This document shows positions 1 to 5,507 of a stretch of DNA of 7,527 bases, piece by piece. Origin of the DNA: Gammaproteobacteria bacterium (GTDB taxonomy: Bacteria > Pseudomonadota > Gammaproteobacteria > Arenicellales > Poriferihabitantaceae); the NCBI GenBank assembly GCA_009839585.1, contig VXPI01000019.1, positions 1 to 7,527 on the forward strand, in the 5' to 3' direction. The notes under the pieces are model-generated. The model was not told the DNA's origin, searched no databases, and worked only from the letters and a program-made list of their open reading frames with translations. The translations under genes were made by a program, and so were the position numbers. How positions within the stretch are numbered: the first letter of the stretch is position 1; each line of letters opens with the position of its first letter.

Positions 1-46
1 CTTCGGGTTATGAGCCCGACGAGCTGCCAGACTGCTCCACCCCGCA
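1..46 (-). tRNA. Initiator tRNA-fMet (CAT), 5' part only, cut by the window edge
   Basis: The reverse complement of this segment matches the first 46 nucleotides of bacterial initiator tRNA. It shows a GCGGGG acceptor strand, the D arm GAGC...GCTC, and the anticodon stem-loop with three consecutive G-C pairs (GGG/CCC) that marks initiator tRNAs for P-site binding. The CAT anticodon is complementary to window bases 10-12 and falls at linear tRNA positions 35-37, as in the 77-nt E. coli tRNA-fMet. The variable loop, T arm and acceptor 3' strand lie beyond the left edge. Nucleotide 1 is T where E. coli has C. The gene follows cysS on the same strand and has its own likely promoter. Identity is near certain; whether further tRNAs follow cannot be seen. 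Confidence 0.95.
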
Positions 47-58
47 TCAGAGTTTCGT

Positions 59-86
59 ATTTTACTCAAACCTTGCCAAATTTCAA
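59..86 (-). promoter_or_regulatory. Putative sigma70 promoter of tRNA-fMet
   Basis: On the minus strand, TTGAAA (86-81) and TAAAAT (64-59) are separated by 16 bases. Each hexamer matches the sigma70 consensus at five of six positions. Transcription would start near base 52, leaving a 5' leader of only about six nucleotides before the mature tRNA end at 46, a typical layout for a tRNA gene. The -35 hexamer contains the TGA stop codon of cysS (85-83). This is inferred from sequence alone. Confidence 0.6.
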
Positions 87-1486
87 TCTTCATTTTTGGA
101 AATAAGTGAGTCAGTTCGACTGACTTTTGGGCCTTCTGGCGTATCTTCAATCGAATAACCCAATTCCAGCAAATCGTCCCGAATACGGTCTGCAGTCGGC
201 CAGTCTTTCTGCTCCCGGGCTTTCTGGCGACTATCAATCAACTGCCTTACCCCGTCCGGCAAATCGGTTTGAGCAGCAGGCTCCCAGTCATCCAATGACA
301 ACCCAAGAACTCCATCGCAAAACCGGAGAGTCGACTTCTTGATTTCATCAGAAAGATTCGATCGGCAAAACTCCCATACCAGCGCAAGCGCCTCTGCAGT
401 ATTCAGGTCACTGCAAATTTTCTTCGTGAATTTCTCGATAAATGCTTGATCGCAATCATCCCCCTCACCCCATGAAAAATACAGATTTCGCAATCGGTCC
501 AGCGCCCTGGATGCAGAATCCAGACTCTCCCAGCTGAATTTCAGGTCAGTGCGGTAATTGGCCGTCAAGCACAAATATCGAAACGCGAGTGGATCAATGC
601 CCCTGTCAGTGAGAGTCTCCAGACGCAGAAACTCTCCGGATGACTTTGCCATCTTTTCCTGATCAGTTTCCAGAAAATAGCCATGCAGCCAGAAATTCGC
701 CAGATTGGTACCATGACAAACCTCGGACTGGGCAATTTCATTGGTATGATGAACAGGGATATGGTCCTTGCCACCACAGTGAATATCAAATATCGGACCC
801 AGATATTTTGTAGCCATCGCTGAGCATTCAATATGCCAACCCGGAAATCCGATACCCCACGGACTCTCCCACTCCATCTGGCGTTTCTCGTCTGGCGGAC
901 TGAATTTCCAGAGCGCAAAGTCAGTGGAGTTCCTTTTCTCTCCAACATCAACCCTCTCGCCAGCACTTAACCCTTTCTTGTCCAGTCGTGCGAGATACCC
1001 GTAATTCTCAAGGCTGGATGTATCAAAATAGATTCCATCCGAGGTTCTGTAAGTAAATCCCTTGTCTTCGATGACCTTGATACAGTCAATCTGTTCTTCA
1101 ATATGATCGGTCGCCCGACACCATTTATGAGGCTCAAGAATATTCAGCGCTCGGATATCGGACTGAAACGCTTCAGTATAAATCTCGGCAATCTCCCAGG
1201 CCGACTTGCCGGTTCTGCGTGACCCCTTCTCGATTTTGTCTTCCCCAGTATCCGCATCCGAAGTCAAATGGCCAACATCGGTGATGTTGACCACGTGATA
1301 AACCTCATACCCACAGAATTCCAAAGTTCGCCTTAATACATCTTCAAACAGATAGGTTCTGAGATTGCCGATATGCGCATAATCGTAAACCGTTGGCCCG
1401 CATGCATAGATGCGTACCAGATTTCCATCCAGGGGTTTGAAGTTACGCAATGTTCTCGAATAACTGTCAAAAAGTTGTAGGTCCAT
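83..1486 (-). CDS. cysS: Cysteinyl-tRNA synthetase
   Basis: This cytosolic class I aminoacyl-tRNA synthetase charges tRNA-Cys with cysteine using ATP. The ATG at 1486-1484 is preferred as start (467 aa; E. coli has 461). A TTG two codons upstream (1492) is also possible, since AGG at 1499-1497 lies 4 bases before it and 10 before the ATG; the residue numbers here count from that TTG. Signature HIGN is at 40-43 and KMAKS at 280-284. The zinc ligands that select cysteine are present: C31, C223, H248 and E252, with the C-H-E spacing of E. coli. The C-terminal part carries the YR...AL-RL anticodon-binding segment. The wording HHTNE and KMAKSSGEF differs from the HHENE and KMSKSLGNF of E. coli, so this may be a separate subgroup of the family. 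It is divergent from lpxH and upstream of tRNA-fMet. Confidence 0.98.
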   Translation of the reverse strand: MDLQLFDSYSRTLRNFKPLDGNLVRIYACGPTVYDYAHIGNLRTYLFEDVLRRTLEFCGYEVYHVVNITDVGHLTSDADTGEDKIEKGSRRTGKSAWEIAEIYTEAFQSDIRALNILEPHKWCRATDHIEEQIDCIKVIEDKGFTYRTSDGIYFDTSSLENYGYLARLDKKGLSAGERVDVGEKRNSTDFALWKFSPPDEKRQMEWESPWGIGFPGWHIECSAMATKYLGPIFDIHCGGKDHIPVHHTNEIAQSEVCHGTNLANFWLHGYFLETDQEKMAKSSGEFLRLETLTDRGIDPLAFRYLCLTANYRTDLKFSWESLDSASRALDRLRNLYFSWGEGDDCDQAFIEKFTKKICSDLNTAEALALVWEFCRSNLSDEIKKSTLRFCDGVLGLSLDDWEPAAQTDLPDGVRQLIDSRQKAREQKDWPTADRIRDDLLELGYSIEDTPEGPKVSRTDSLISKNED

Positions 1487-1541
1487 TAGCAAATTGCCTA
1501 TTCATCAGTGAATCAAATTCTGGTTTTCCAAATCGAACCAA

Positions 1542-1568
1542 ATTATATTCGACACTACCAAATACCAA
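1542..1568 (-). promoter_or_regulatory. Putative cysS promoter with a perfect -10 box
   Basis: On the minus strand a perfect TATAAT lies at 1547-1542. TTGGTA at 1568-1563 is a fair -35 with a short 15-base spacer. Transcription would begin near 1535 and give a leader of about 50 bases before the cysS ATG. The -10 box is flanked by the inverted pair TCGAA (1533-1537) and TTCGA (1548-1552) and overlaps repeated CCAAAT motifs. The -10 is convincing; the -35 and the start site are inferred. Confidence 0.45.
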
Positions 1569-1648
1569 AGAAACCTCGAACGGAATTGGAATTGCAGAAA
1601 ATCCCCGAACTATCTGTGTCCACAACATCATTCCCCCTCATCAATTCC

Positions 1649-1657
1649 TGATAACAT
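1649..1657 (+). promoter_or_regulatory. Possible extended -10 element for lpxH
   Basis: TGATAACAT fits an extended -10 element (TG, one base, then TAACAT). It lies about 40 bases before the lpxH ATG, so transcription would start near 1664. No good -35 hexamer lies 16-18 bases upstream. An alternative weak -10 (TATATT) is at 1544-1549. Both are guesses from sequence. Confidence 0.25.
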
Positions 1658-1695
1658 ACCAAACTGAAGGAACATTCGGTAGATTTTCCGACACC

Positions 1696-2412
1696 ATGAA
1701 AGAAATTCTTTTCATTTCCGACTTGCACTTGAGCCAGGAATACCCCGACTCTCTTGCTCGATTCGAAAATTTTTCATCCACATTACCCAAAGAAGTCGGT
1801 CAGATTTTCTTGCTTGGAGATGTTTTTGACTTCTGGATCGGGGACGATGGTGCAGAAACTCTTGGCCATCACAAGATCGAAAAACAGCTGCATCAAATAT
1901 CTTCTTCAGGGGTTGAGTTATTCTTTTTGCCCGGCAACCGGGACTTTCTTGTAGGCCAGGATTTTGCAAGCCGTACCGGCTGCAAGCTCCTGCCGGACCC
2001 AAGCATTATCGAAATTGGTGAAAAACGGGTTTATCTTACGCATGGTGATGCACTCTGTATTGATGATGTCGAACATCAGCAAAACCGTAGCGTCCTGCTC
2101 TCCTCCAAATGGCGTAAGGCGTTTCTCGATAAATCGATTGAAGACCGTCTCGATACAGCCCTCAGATTAAGGCAAAAAAGCGAAGAATCCAAACAGGCAA
2201 AACCCATGAGCATCATGGACATCAATCAGCCCCACCTTGAAGAAATTATGCGGGAAAATCAGGTCAGAACGGTTATCCATGGTCATACGCACAAGCCGGC
2301 GATTCATGCATTTGATCTGGATGGCATCGAGGCAAGGCGGTATGTTCTCGGCGACTGGTACACCCAAAACAGTGTTCTGACTTTCCGGAATGGTGAATTT
2401 ATCCTGGAGTGA
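1696..2412 (+). CDS. lpxH: UDP-2,3-diacylglucosamine diphosphatase
   Basis: LpxH hydrolyses UDP-2,3-diacylglucosamine to lipid X and UMP in lipid A synthesis, acting as a Mn-dependent calcineurin-like phosphoesterase on the cytosolic face of the inner membrane. The product is 238 aa (E. coli 240). Metal-binding motifs are in family order: D9 and H11 in SDLHLS, D42 in the GDVFDFW segment, N81 in GNRDF, H117 in THGD, and H197/H199 in the GHTHKP segment. The stretch MSIMDINQ before the last histidines is typical of the family. The ATG at 1696 is chosen because the phosphoesterase fold begins at once with KEILFISDLHL; the open frame upstream has no conserved sequence. No Shine-Dalgarno sits at the usual distance; GAAGGA at 1665-1670 is about 25 bases away. 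The gene runs convergent into purF, 11 bases apart. Confidence 0.97.
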   Translation: MKEILFISDLHLSQEYPDSLARFENFSSTLPKEVGQIFLLGDVFDFWIGDDGAETLGHHKIEKQLHQISSSGVELFFLPGNRDFLVGQDFASRTGCKLLPDPSIIEIGEKRVYLTHGDALCIDDVEHQQNRSVLLSSKWRKAFLDKSIEDRLDTALRLRQKSEESKQAKPMSIMDINQPHLEEIMRENQVRTVIHGHTHKPAIHAFDLDGIEARRYVLGDWYTQNSVLTFRNGEFILE

Positions 2413-2423
2413 TCAATCCCCAT

Positions 2424-3953
2424 TCAATGCACTGCTTCCTGCACCTCAGTGAGTTCTGACAGATCCAGTTCGCTGCGTTGAGCCAGTTTACTCGCGTCAT
2501 TCCGATTGATATTGACCAGATCCAGATACTCTTCGGTAATGTCATTCGTAACATAAGTTCCACTGAAGCAGGAGGTATCGAATGCATCAATACTGGTATT
2601 GCATTCCCTGACCGCCGCCACTAGGTCATCCAGATTCTGGTAGATCAGTTTATCTGCTCCAACCTCTTTGCATATTTCCTCAACGTCCCGGCCATTCGCT
2701 ACCAGCTCATGCCGACATGGCATATCGATACCGTAAACATTCGGGTGACGAACCGGGGGCGCTGCGGAAGCCAGATACACTTTTTTGGCACCAGCCTCTC
2801 TAGCCAAATCAATCAATTGGCGAGAGGTCGTGCCCCGGACAATAGAATCGTCAACCAGCAATACATTCTGGTCCTTGAACTCGGAGCTGATTGCATTTAG
2901 CTTTTGCCTGACAGACCGTTTGCGCTCGGTCTGTCCCGGCATGATGAATGTCCTGCCAATATAACGGTTTTTGACAAAACCTTCCCGATATGGCAAGTCC
3001 AACACCTTGGCAATCTCAAGTGCAGAGGTTCTGCTGGTATCGGGAATCGGTATCACAACATCTATATCGTGATTTACCCAGTTTTCCTTAATGTTCTTGC
3101 CCAAGCGAATGCCCATGTTGATACGTGTCTGATAAACCGAGATGCCATCCAGAATTGAGTCCGGTCGAGCGAGATAGACGTATTCGAAAATACAGGGCGT
3201 GCGACGGGTTTCACTCGCACATACGGCGGTATGCACGGAACCATCCATGCCGACAAATATTGCTTCGCCAGGAGATAAATCACGAACCAGGCTGTATCCT
3301 GTGACATTCATGGCCACACTTTCGGAGGCAAACATATGAGACTCACCCTTTGGGCCCATCTTGGTTCCATAGGCTAAAGGCCGTATACCACAGGCATCCC
3401 TGAATGCTACGATTCCAACACCAATAATCATGGCGACTGCCGCATAGGCGCCATGGCAGCGTCTCATCAAGTCTGATACTGCCTTGAATATATCCTTTGG
3501 CTCGGCACGCAACTTGGACATCTCAAGCGTTGACATTAACTCATTTGCGAATACGTTCAGCAATATTTCGGAATCGGAAGCAGTATTCAACTGCCTGCGG
3601 TCATTCAGAAACAGTTCCCTTTCAAGGAATTTGGCATTCGTCAAATTCCCGTTATGACCAAGTGCAATACCATAGGGTGAATTGACATAAAAAGGTTGGG
3701 CCTCCGCCCTCGAATCGCTACCTGCCGTCGGATAGCGAATATGGCCAATGCCCATTTTCCCCTTGAGCTGGGCCATATGCCGGGTCCTGAATACATCCTT
3801 GACCAGTCCATTGTCCTTGCGCAGAAAAATGCGTTTGCCATTACTGGTCGCCATGCCAGCCGCATCCTGTCCACGATGCTGAATCAGGGTCAGGCCGTCA
3901 TATAACGTTTGGTTAACTGCTGATTGACCAATGATTCCGACGAGCCCACACAT
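2424..3953 (-). CDS. purF: Amidophosphoribosyltransferase (glutamine PRPP amidotransferase)
   Basis: PurF makes 5-phosphoribosylamine from PRPP and glutamine, the committed step of purine synthesis in the cytosol. The product is 509 aa (E. coli 505). An N-terminal Ntn glutaminase domain comes first: C2 is the nucleophile exposed after Met removal, followed by HRGQDAAG (26-33), R73 in [15 protein letters not shown] (99-104) and D127. The C-terminal phosphoribosyltransferase domain carries the PRPP loop [14 protein letters not shown] (364-377). The ATG at 3953 is fixed by the need for Cys directly after Met; the longer open frame to 4058 is rejected. There is no propeptide, and the first Cys of the Fe-S pair near the C-terminus of the B. 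subtilis type is replaced by D459, so this is the E. coli type. It starts 14 bases after cvpA without a Shine-Dalgarno, so coupling to cvpA is likely. Confidence 0.98.
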   Translation of the reverse strand: MCGLVGIIGQSAVNQTLYDGLTLIQHRGQDAAGMATSNGKRIFLRKDNGLVKDVFRTRHMAQLKGKMGIGHIRYPTAGSDSRAEAQPFYVNSPYGIALGHNGNLTNAKFLERELFLNDRRQLNTASDSEILLNVFANELMSTLEMSKLRAEPKDIFKAVSDLMRRCHGAYAAVAMIIGVGIVAFRDACGIRPLAYGTKMGPKGESHMFASESVAMNVTGYSLVRDLSPGEAIFVGMDGSVHTAVCASETRRTPCIFEYVYLARPDSILDGISVYQTRINMGIRLGKNIKENWVNHDIDVVIPIPDTSRTSALEIAKVLDLPYREGFVKNRYIGRTFIMPGQTERKRSVRQKLNAISSEFKDQNVLLVDDSIVRGTTSRQLIDLAREAGAKKVYLASAAPPVRHPNVYGIDMPCRHELVANGRDVEEICKEVGADKLIYQNLDDLVAAVRECNTSIDAFDTSCFSGTYVTNDITEEYLDLVNINRNDASKLAQRSELDLSELTEVQEAVH

Positions 3954-3967
3954 AATGAAGGTTAGGT

Positions 3968-4450
3968 TCAGACAAGTTGAGAGAGGTTCTCGGGGAGAAA
4001 TCCCCGAATCAAATCGATGACGGGCGAAAAATAACCAACCAGCAATGATGTTTTCCACCAGGGTTGGGATGCAAAATCCATGAATGTACCGGCCATAATC
4101 ACCAAGGCAACAATTATAACCCCACGAGCGATACCAAACAGCATTCCCAGATAGCGGTCCACCCCGATTAAGGCAGCAAAGGCCAATAAGTTTTGCAGAA
4201 AATGGCTGATTATTGATAAAACCATCAGGCTAACTACAAATATTCCCGCAAACGAAGCCACCACACGAAAATCCGGTTGGTCTATGTATGATTCAAGATA
4301 GACTGCAACGGATCCGGCAAATGTCCAGGCAACATAGAGAGCCAGCAACCATGATAGCAGTGAAAAGAATTCGCGAATAAACCCTCGATAAAGTCCGATC
4401 AGCAACGAGCCAACGACAATGACGATGATGGCAATATCAACAATGCTCAT
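3968..4450 (-). CDS. cvpA: CvpA family inner-membrane protein
   Basis: CvpA is a small integral membrane protein, named for its need in colicin V production in E. coli and linked to envelope stress tolerance; its biochemical role is not settled. The 160 aa product has four hydrophobic segments, about residues 3-21, 29-52, 63-86 and 102-124. It has the family motifs [16 protein letters not shown] (19-34) and [13 protein letters not shown] (98-110). It lies directly upstream of purF, as in E. coli, where the two are cotranscribed. No Shine-Dalgarno is visible before the ATG at 4450. The start codon overlaps the stop of a short upstream open frame in an ATGA arrangement. Confidence 0.96.
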   Translation of the reverse strand: MSIVDIAIIVIVVGSLLIGLYRGFIREFFSLLSWLLALYVAWTFAGSVAVYLESYIDQPDFRVVASFAGIFVVSLMVLSIISHFLQNLLAFAALIGVDRYLGMLFGIARGVIIVALVIMAGTFMDFASQPWWKTSLLVGYFSPVIDLIRGFLPENLSQLV

Positions 4451-4515
4451 GACTGCACGCGTAGACTGTCAGCAACTTGAATCATCGCTACAGGATCACG
4501 GGATGGAACCACCAT
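4447..4515 (-). CDS. Possible 22-codon mini-ORF overlapping the cvpA start
   Basis: An ATG at 4515 opens 22 codons that end in TGA at 4449-4447, overlapping the cvpA ATG as ATGA. The encoded peptide begins MVVPSRDPVA and ends LRVQS. A TTG at 4533, preceded by AAGGA about ten bases earlier, would give 28 codons. The frame stays open upstream into the 3' end of dedD, which weakens the argument. No known family is recognised. It could be a leader that couples translation into cvpA, which has no Shine-Dalgarno, or it could be chance. Confidence 0.15.
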   Translation of the reverse strand: MVVPSRDPVAMIQVADSLRVQS

Positions 4516-4562
4516 GTTCAAGATATCGCTCAATGAACCAAAATCCTTATCATTGGCAAGTC
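4451..4562. other. Intergenic region between dedD-like gene and cvpA
   Basis: This gap of 112 bases contains no convincing promoter, terminator or PurR-like operator. E. coli also has a gap at this place. Its only notable content is the mini-OR frame that ends on the cvpA start codon. Confidence 0.4.
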
Positions 4563-5255
4563 TTAGCGCCTTGGTACATAGCCTTCTTGACCAGTTATGT
4601 CTTTCAGGCTGAGCGCTATCCTCTTGGCTTCCTCTTCATTCGAATAGGGACCTATCCAGACCCTGACTGCCTGACCGGCACCGGTCATAACCCGTGTTCT
4701 TTTGGGAGTAAGATTGTTCTCGACAAGTATCTCAATGGCCTGTCGTTCGTATTTCTCTTCGGCAAAAGTCCCGACTCGAACGATCCAGCCCGTTGTCGAA
4801 GGTTCATCGAATTCAGCATCAACCACTTTGTCATCTCCTCTGGATTCATTTGGCCCGGGTGAGGCCGCCTGGATCACAGTAGAGGGATCGGGACCATCTT
4901 CTGGCTCACCAGGCTCTTGCGTCATTACCAGGACAGGTTTCTCATTTGTATTAGGACTGTCCGGGTCTTCAAGTACTTGATCAATCGGCTGAGACTCGAC
5001 AAGGGCAGGTTTGGCCTCTTCTGATGATTGCCCTGCAGGTTTGGCTCCGCCCTCTCCTGAATTTTCCTTTACGATATTTGTCAGATACGTCAACGTATCC
5101 TCTTCGGATAGATCAACAGATTTAACCTGGATTTGTGATTCAGGAGGAATCACAGGGTCCTGCAAAATCATTGGAATCAGCACCACACCGGCCAGAACAA
5201 TGATTACAGCCCCAGTCAGGCGGTGCTTGAGTTGATACTCTTTTGGCGTGCTCAC
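4563..5255 (-). CDS. dedD: DedD-like SPOR domain protein, single-pass inner membrane
   Basis: The 230 aa product has a short basic cytosolic N-terminus, one membrane segment at about 13-31, a long acidic, proline-rich periplasmic linker (40-155) of likely disordered character, and a C-terminal SPOR domain at about 156-229. SPOR domains bind glycan strands lacking stem peptides at the septum, and E. coli DedD is a non-essential cell division protein with the same layout. Position between folC and cvpA matches E. coli dedD. The start is GTG at 5255-5253; an in-frame TAA nine bases upstream rules out a longer form with a standard start. No Shine-Dalgarno is seen; the leader just before it is TTTAATATTTT. 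Linker sequence is not conserved, so the name rests on architecture and neighbours. It could carry another SPOR-protein name. Confidence 0.9.
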   Translation of the reverse strand: MSTPKEYQLKHRLTGAVIIVLAGVVLIPMILQDPVIPPESQIQVKSVDLSEEDTLTYLTNIVKENSGEGGAKPAGQSSEEAKPALVESQPIDQVLEDPDSPNTNEKPVLVMTQEPGEPEDGPDPSTVIQAASPGPNESRGDDKVVDAEFDEPSTTGWIVRVGTFAEEKYERQAIEILVENNLTPKRTRVMTGAGQAVRVWIGPYSNEEEAKRIALSLKDITGQEGYVPRR

Positions 5256-5285
5256 AAAATATTAAAGCTAGATGAACTTCTTTTA

Positions 5286-5299
5286 TTCAGTTAACTGAA
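5286..5299. promoter_or_regulatory. Perfect 14-bp palindrome upstream of dedD, possible operator
   Basis: TTCAGTTAACTGAA reads the same on both strands and lies 31-44 bases upstream of the dedD GTG. It is not followed by a T tract on either strand, so it is not an intrinsic terminator. It would fall in the leader of a transcript starting near 5376. A regulator site is possible, but I recognise no known operator. Confidence 0.3.
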
Positions 5300-5382
5300 A
5301 GACCGGATAGCTGGTAAACAGGGACCCACATCTCATACCATGAAAATCTTTCTGCCGATTGTTGGGGTGTGGGAACATGCCA

Positions 5383-5388
5383 ATTATA
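5383..5388 (-). promoter_or_regulatory. Putative -10 box of a dedD-cvpA-purF promoter
   Basis: A perfect TATAAT on the minus strand is built from the last three bases of the 18-bp tandem repeat plus AAT beyond it. Transcription would start near 5376, about 120 bases before dedD. No good -35 hexamer is found at 16-18 bases; that space is occupied by the repeat. A promoter helped by an activator bound to the repeat is one reading. Confidence 0.3.
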
Positions 5389-5421
5389 AACCGTTTGATC
5401 GCCATAAACCGTTTGATCGCC
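5386..5421. repeat. Perfect 18-bp tandem repeat, two copies
   Basis: ATAAACCGTTTGATCGCC occurs twice in direct succession (5386-5403 and 5404-5421) without mismatch. Each copy contains the odd-centred palindrome AAACCGTTT and a GATC site. The repeat sits in the folC-dedD gap next to a TATAAT on the minus strand. It may be a doubled regulator site or a recent slippage duplication. Confidence 0.9.
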
Positions 5422-5507
5422 GTGGATTACTCGGGGAGTTCATTCAGTATCCAGAATAATTGCGGATGGCAATCTAATCATTTGTTTTCAACATACTGCC
5501 TCATCAA

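Larger units (their letters stand above)
1487..1695. other. Divergent intergenic region between cysS and lpxH
   Basis: This A+T-rich stretch of about 200 bases should hold the promoters of both divergent genes. The lpxH reading frame stays open through it back to 1450, but it contains no conserved protein and the LpxH family starts at 1696. CCAAAT recurs at 1528, 1538 and 1558, with the related CCAAAG at 1565. I see no structured RNA and no remnant of ppiB, the gene found here in E. coli. Confidence 0.6.
5256..5507. other. Intergenic region between folC and the dedD-like gene
   Basis: This is the largest gap in the operon (252 bases). It holds a small inverted repeat (ATTGC 5459-5463 / GCAAT 5469-5473, five-base loop) too weak and without a real U tract to count as a terminator. 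It also holds an 18-bp tandem repeat, a perfect TATAAT on the minus strand, and a perfect 14-bp palindrome near dedD. The content suggests a secondary promoter for dedD-cvpA-purF. No conserved coding sequence is visible on either strand. Confidence 0.5.

Noticed and set aside
565..966. 133-codon minus-strand open frame inside cysS
   Set aside because: It is an out-of-frame shadow of cysS, which is a clear, complete gene.
1450..1695. N-terminal extension of lpxH by 82 codons
   Set aside because: The frame is open, but the translation has no conserved features, LpxH proteins begin with the SDLHLS strand, and the 238 aa form has the family length.
2406..2419. Near-palindrome around TGATCA at the lpxH stop as a terminator or operator
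   Set aside because: It has no loop, contains a mismatch, has no T tract, and is largely fixed by the coding end.
3904..3911. CAAACGTT core (minus strand) resembling part of a PurR operator
   Set aside because: Only the central eight bases fit, the flanks do not match, and the site is inside purF codons.
3954..4058. N-terminal extension of purF by 35 codons
   Set aside because: It would overlap cvpA and bury the catalytic cysteine, which must follow the initiator Met in this propeptide-free type.
5459..5473. ATTGC/GCAAT hairpin after folC as a terminator
   Set aside because: The stem is only five base pairs and no T tract follows on either strand.
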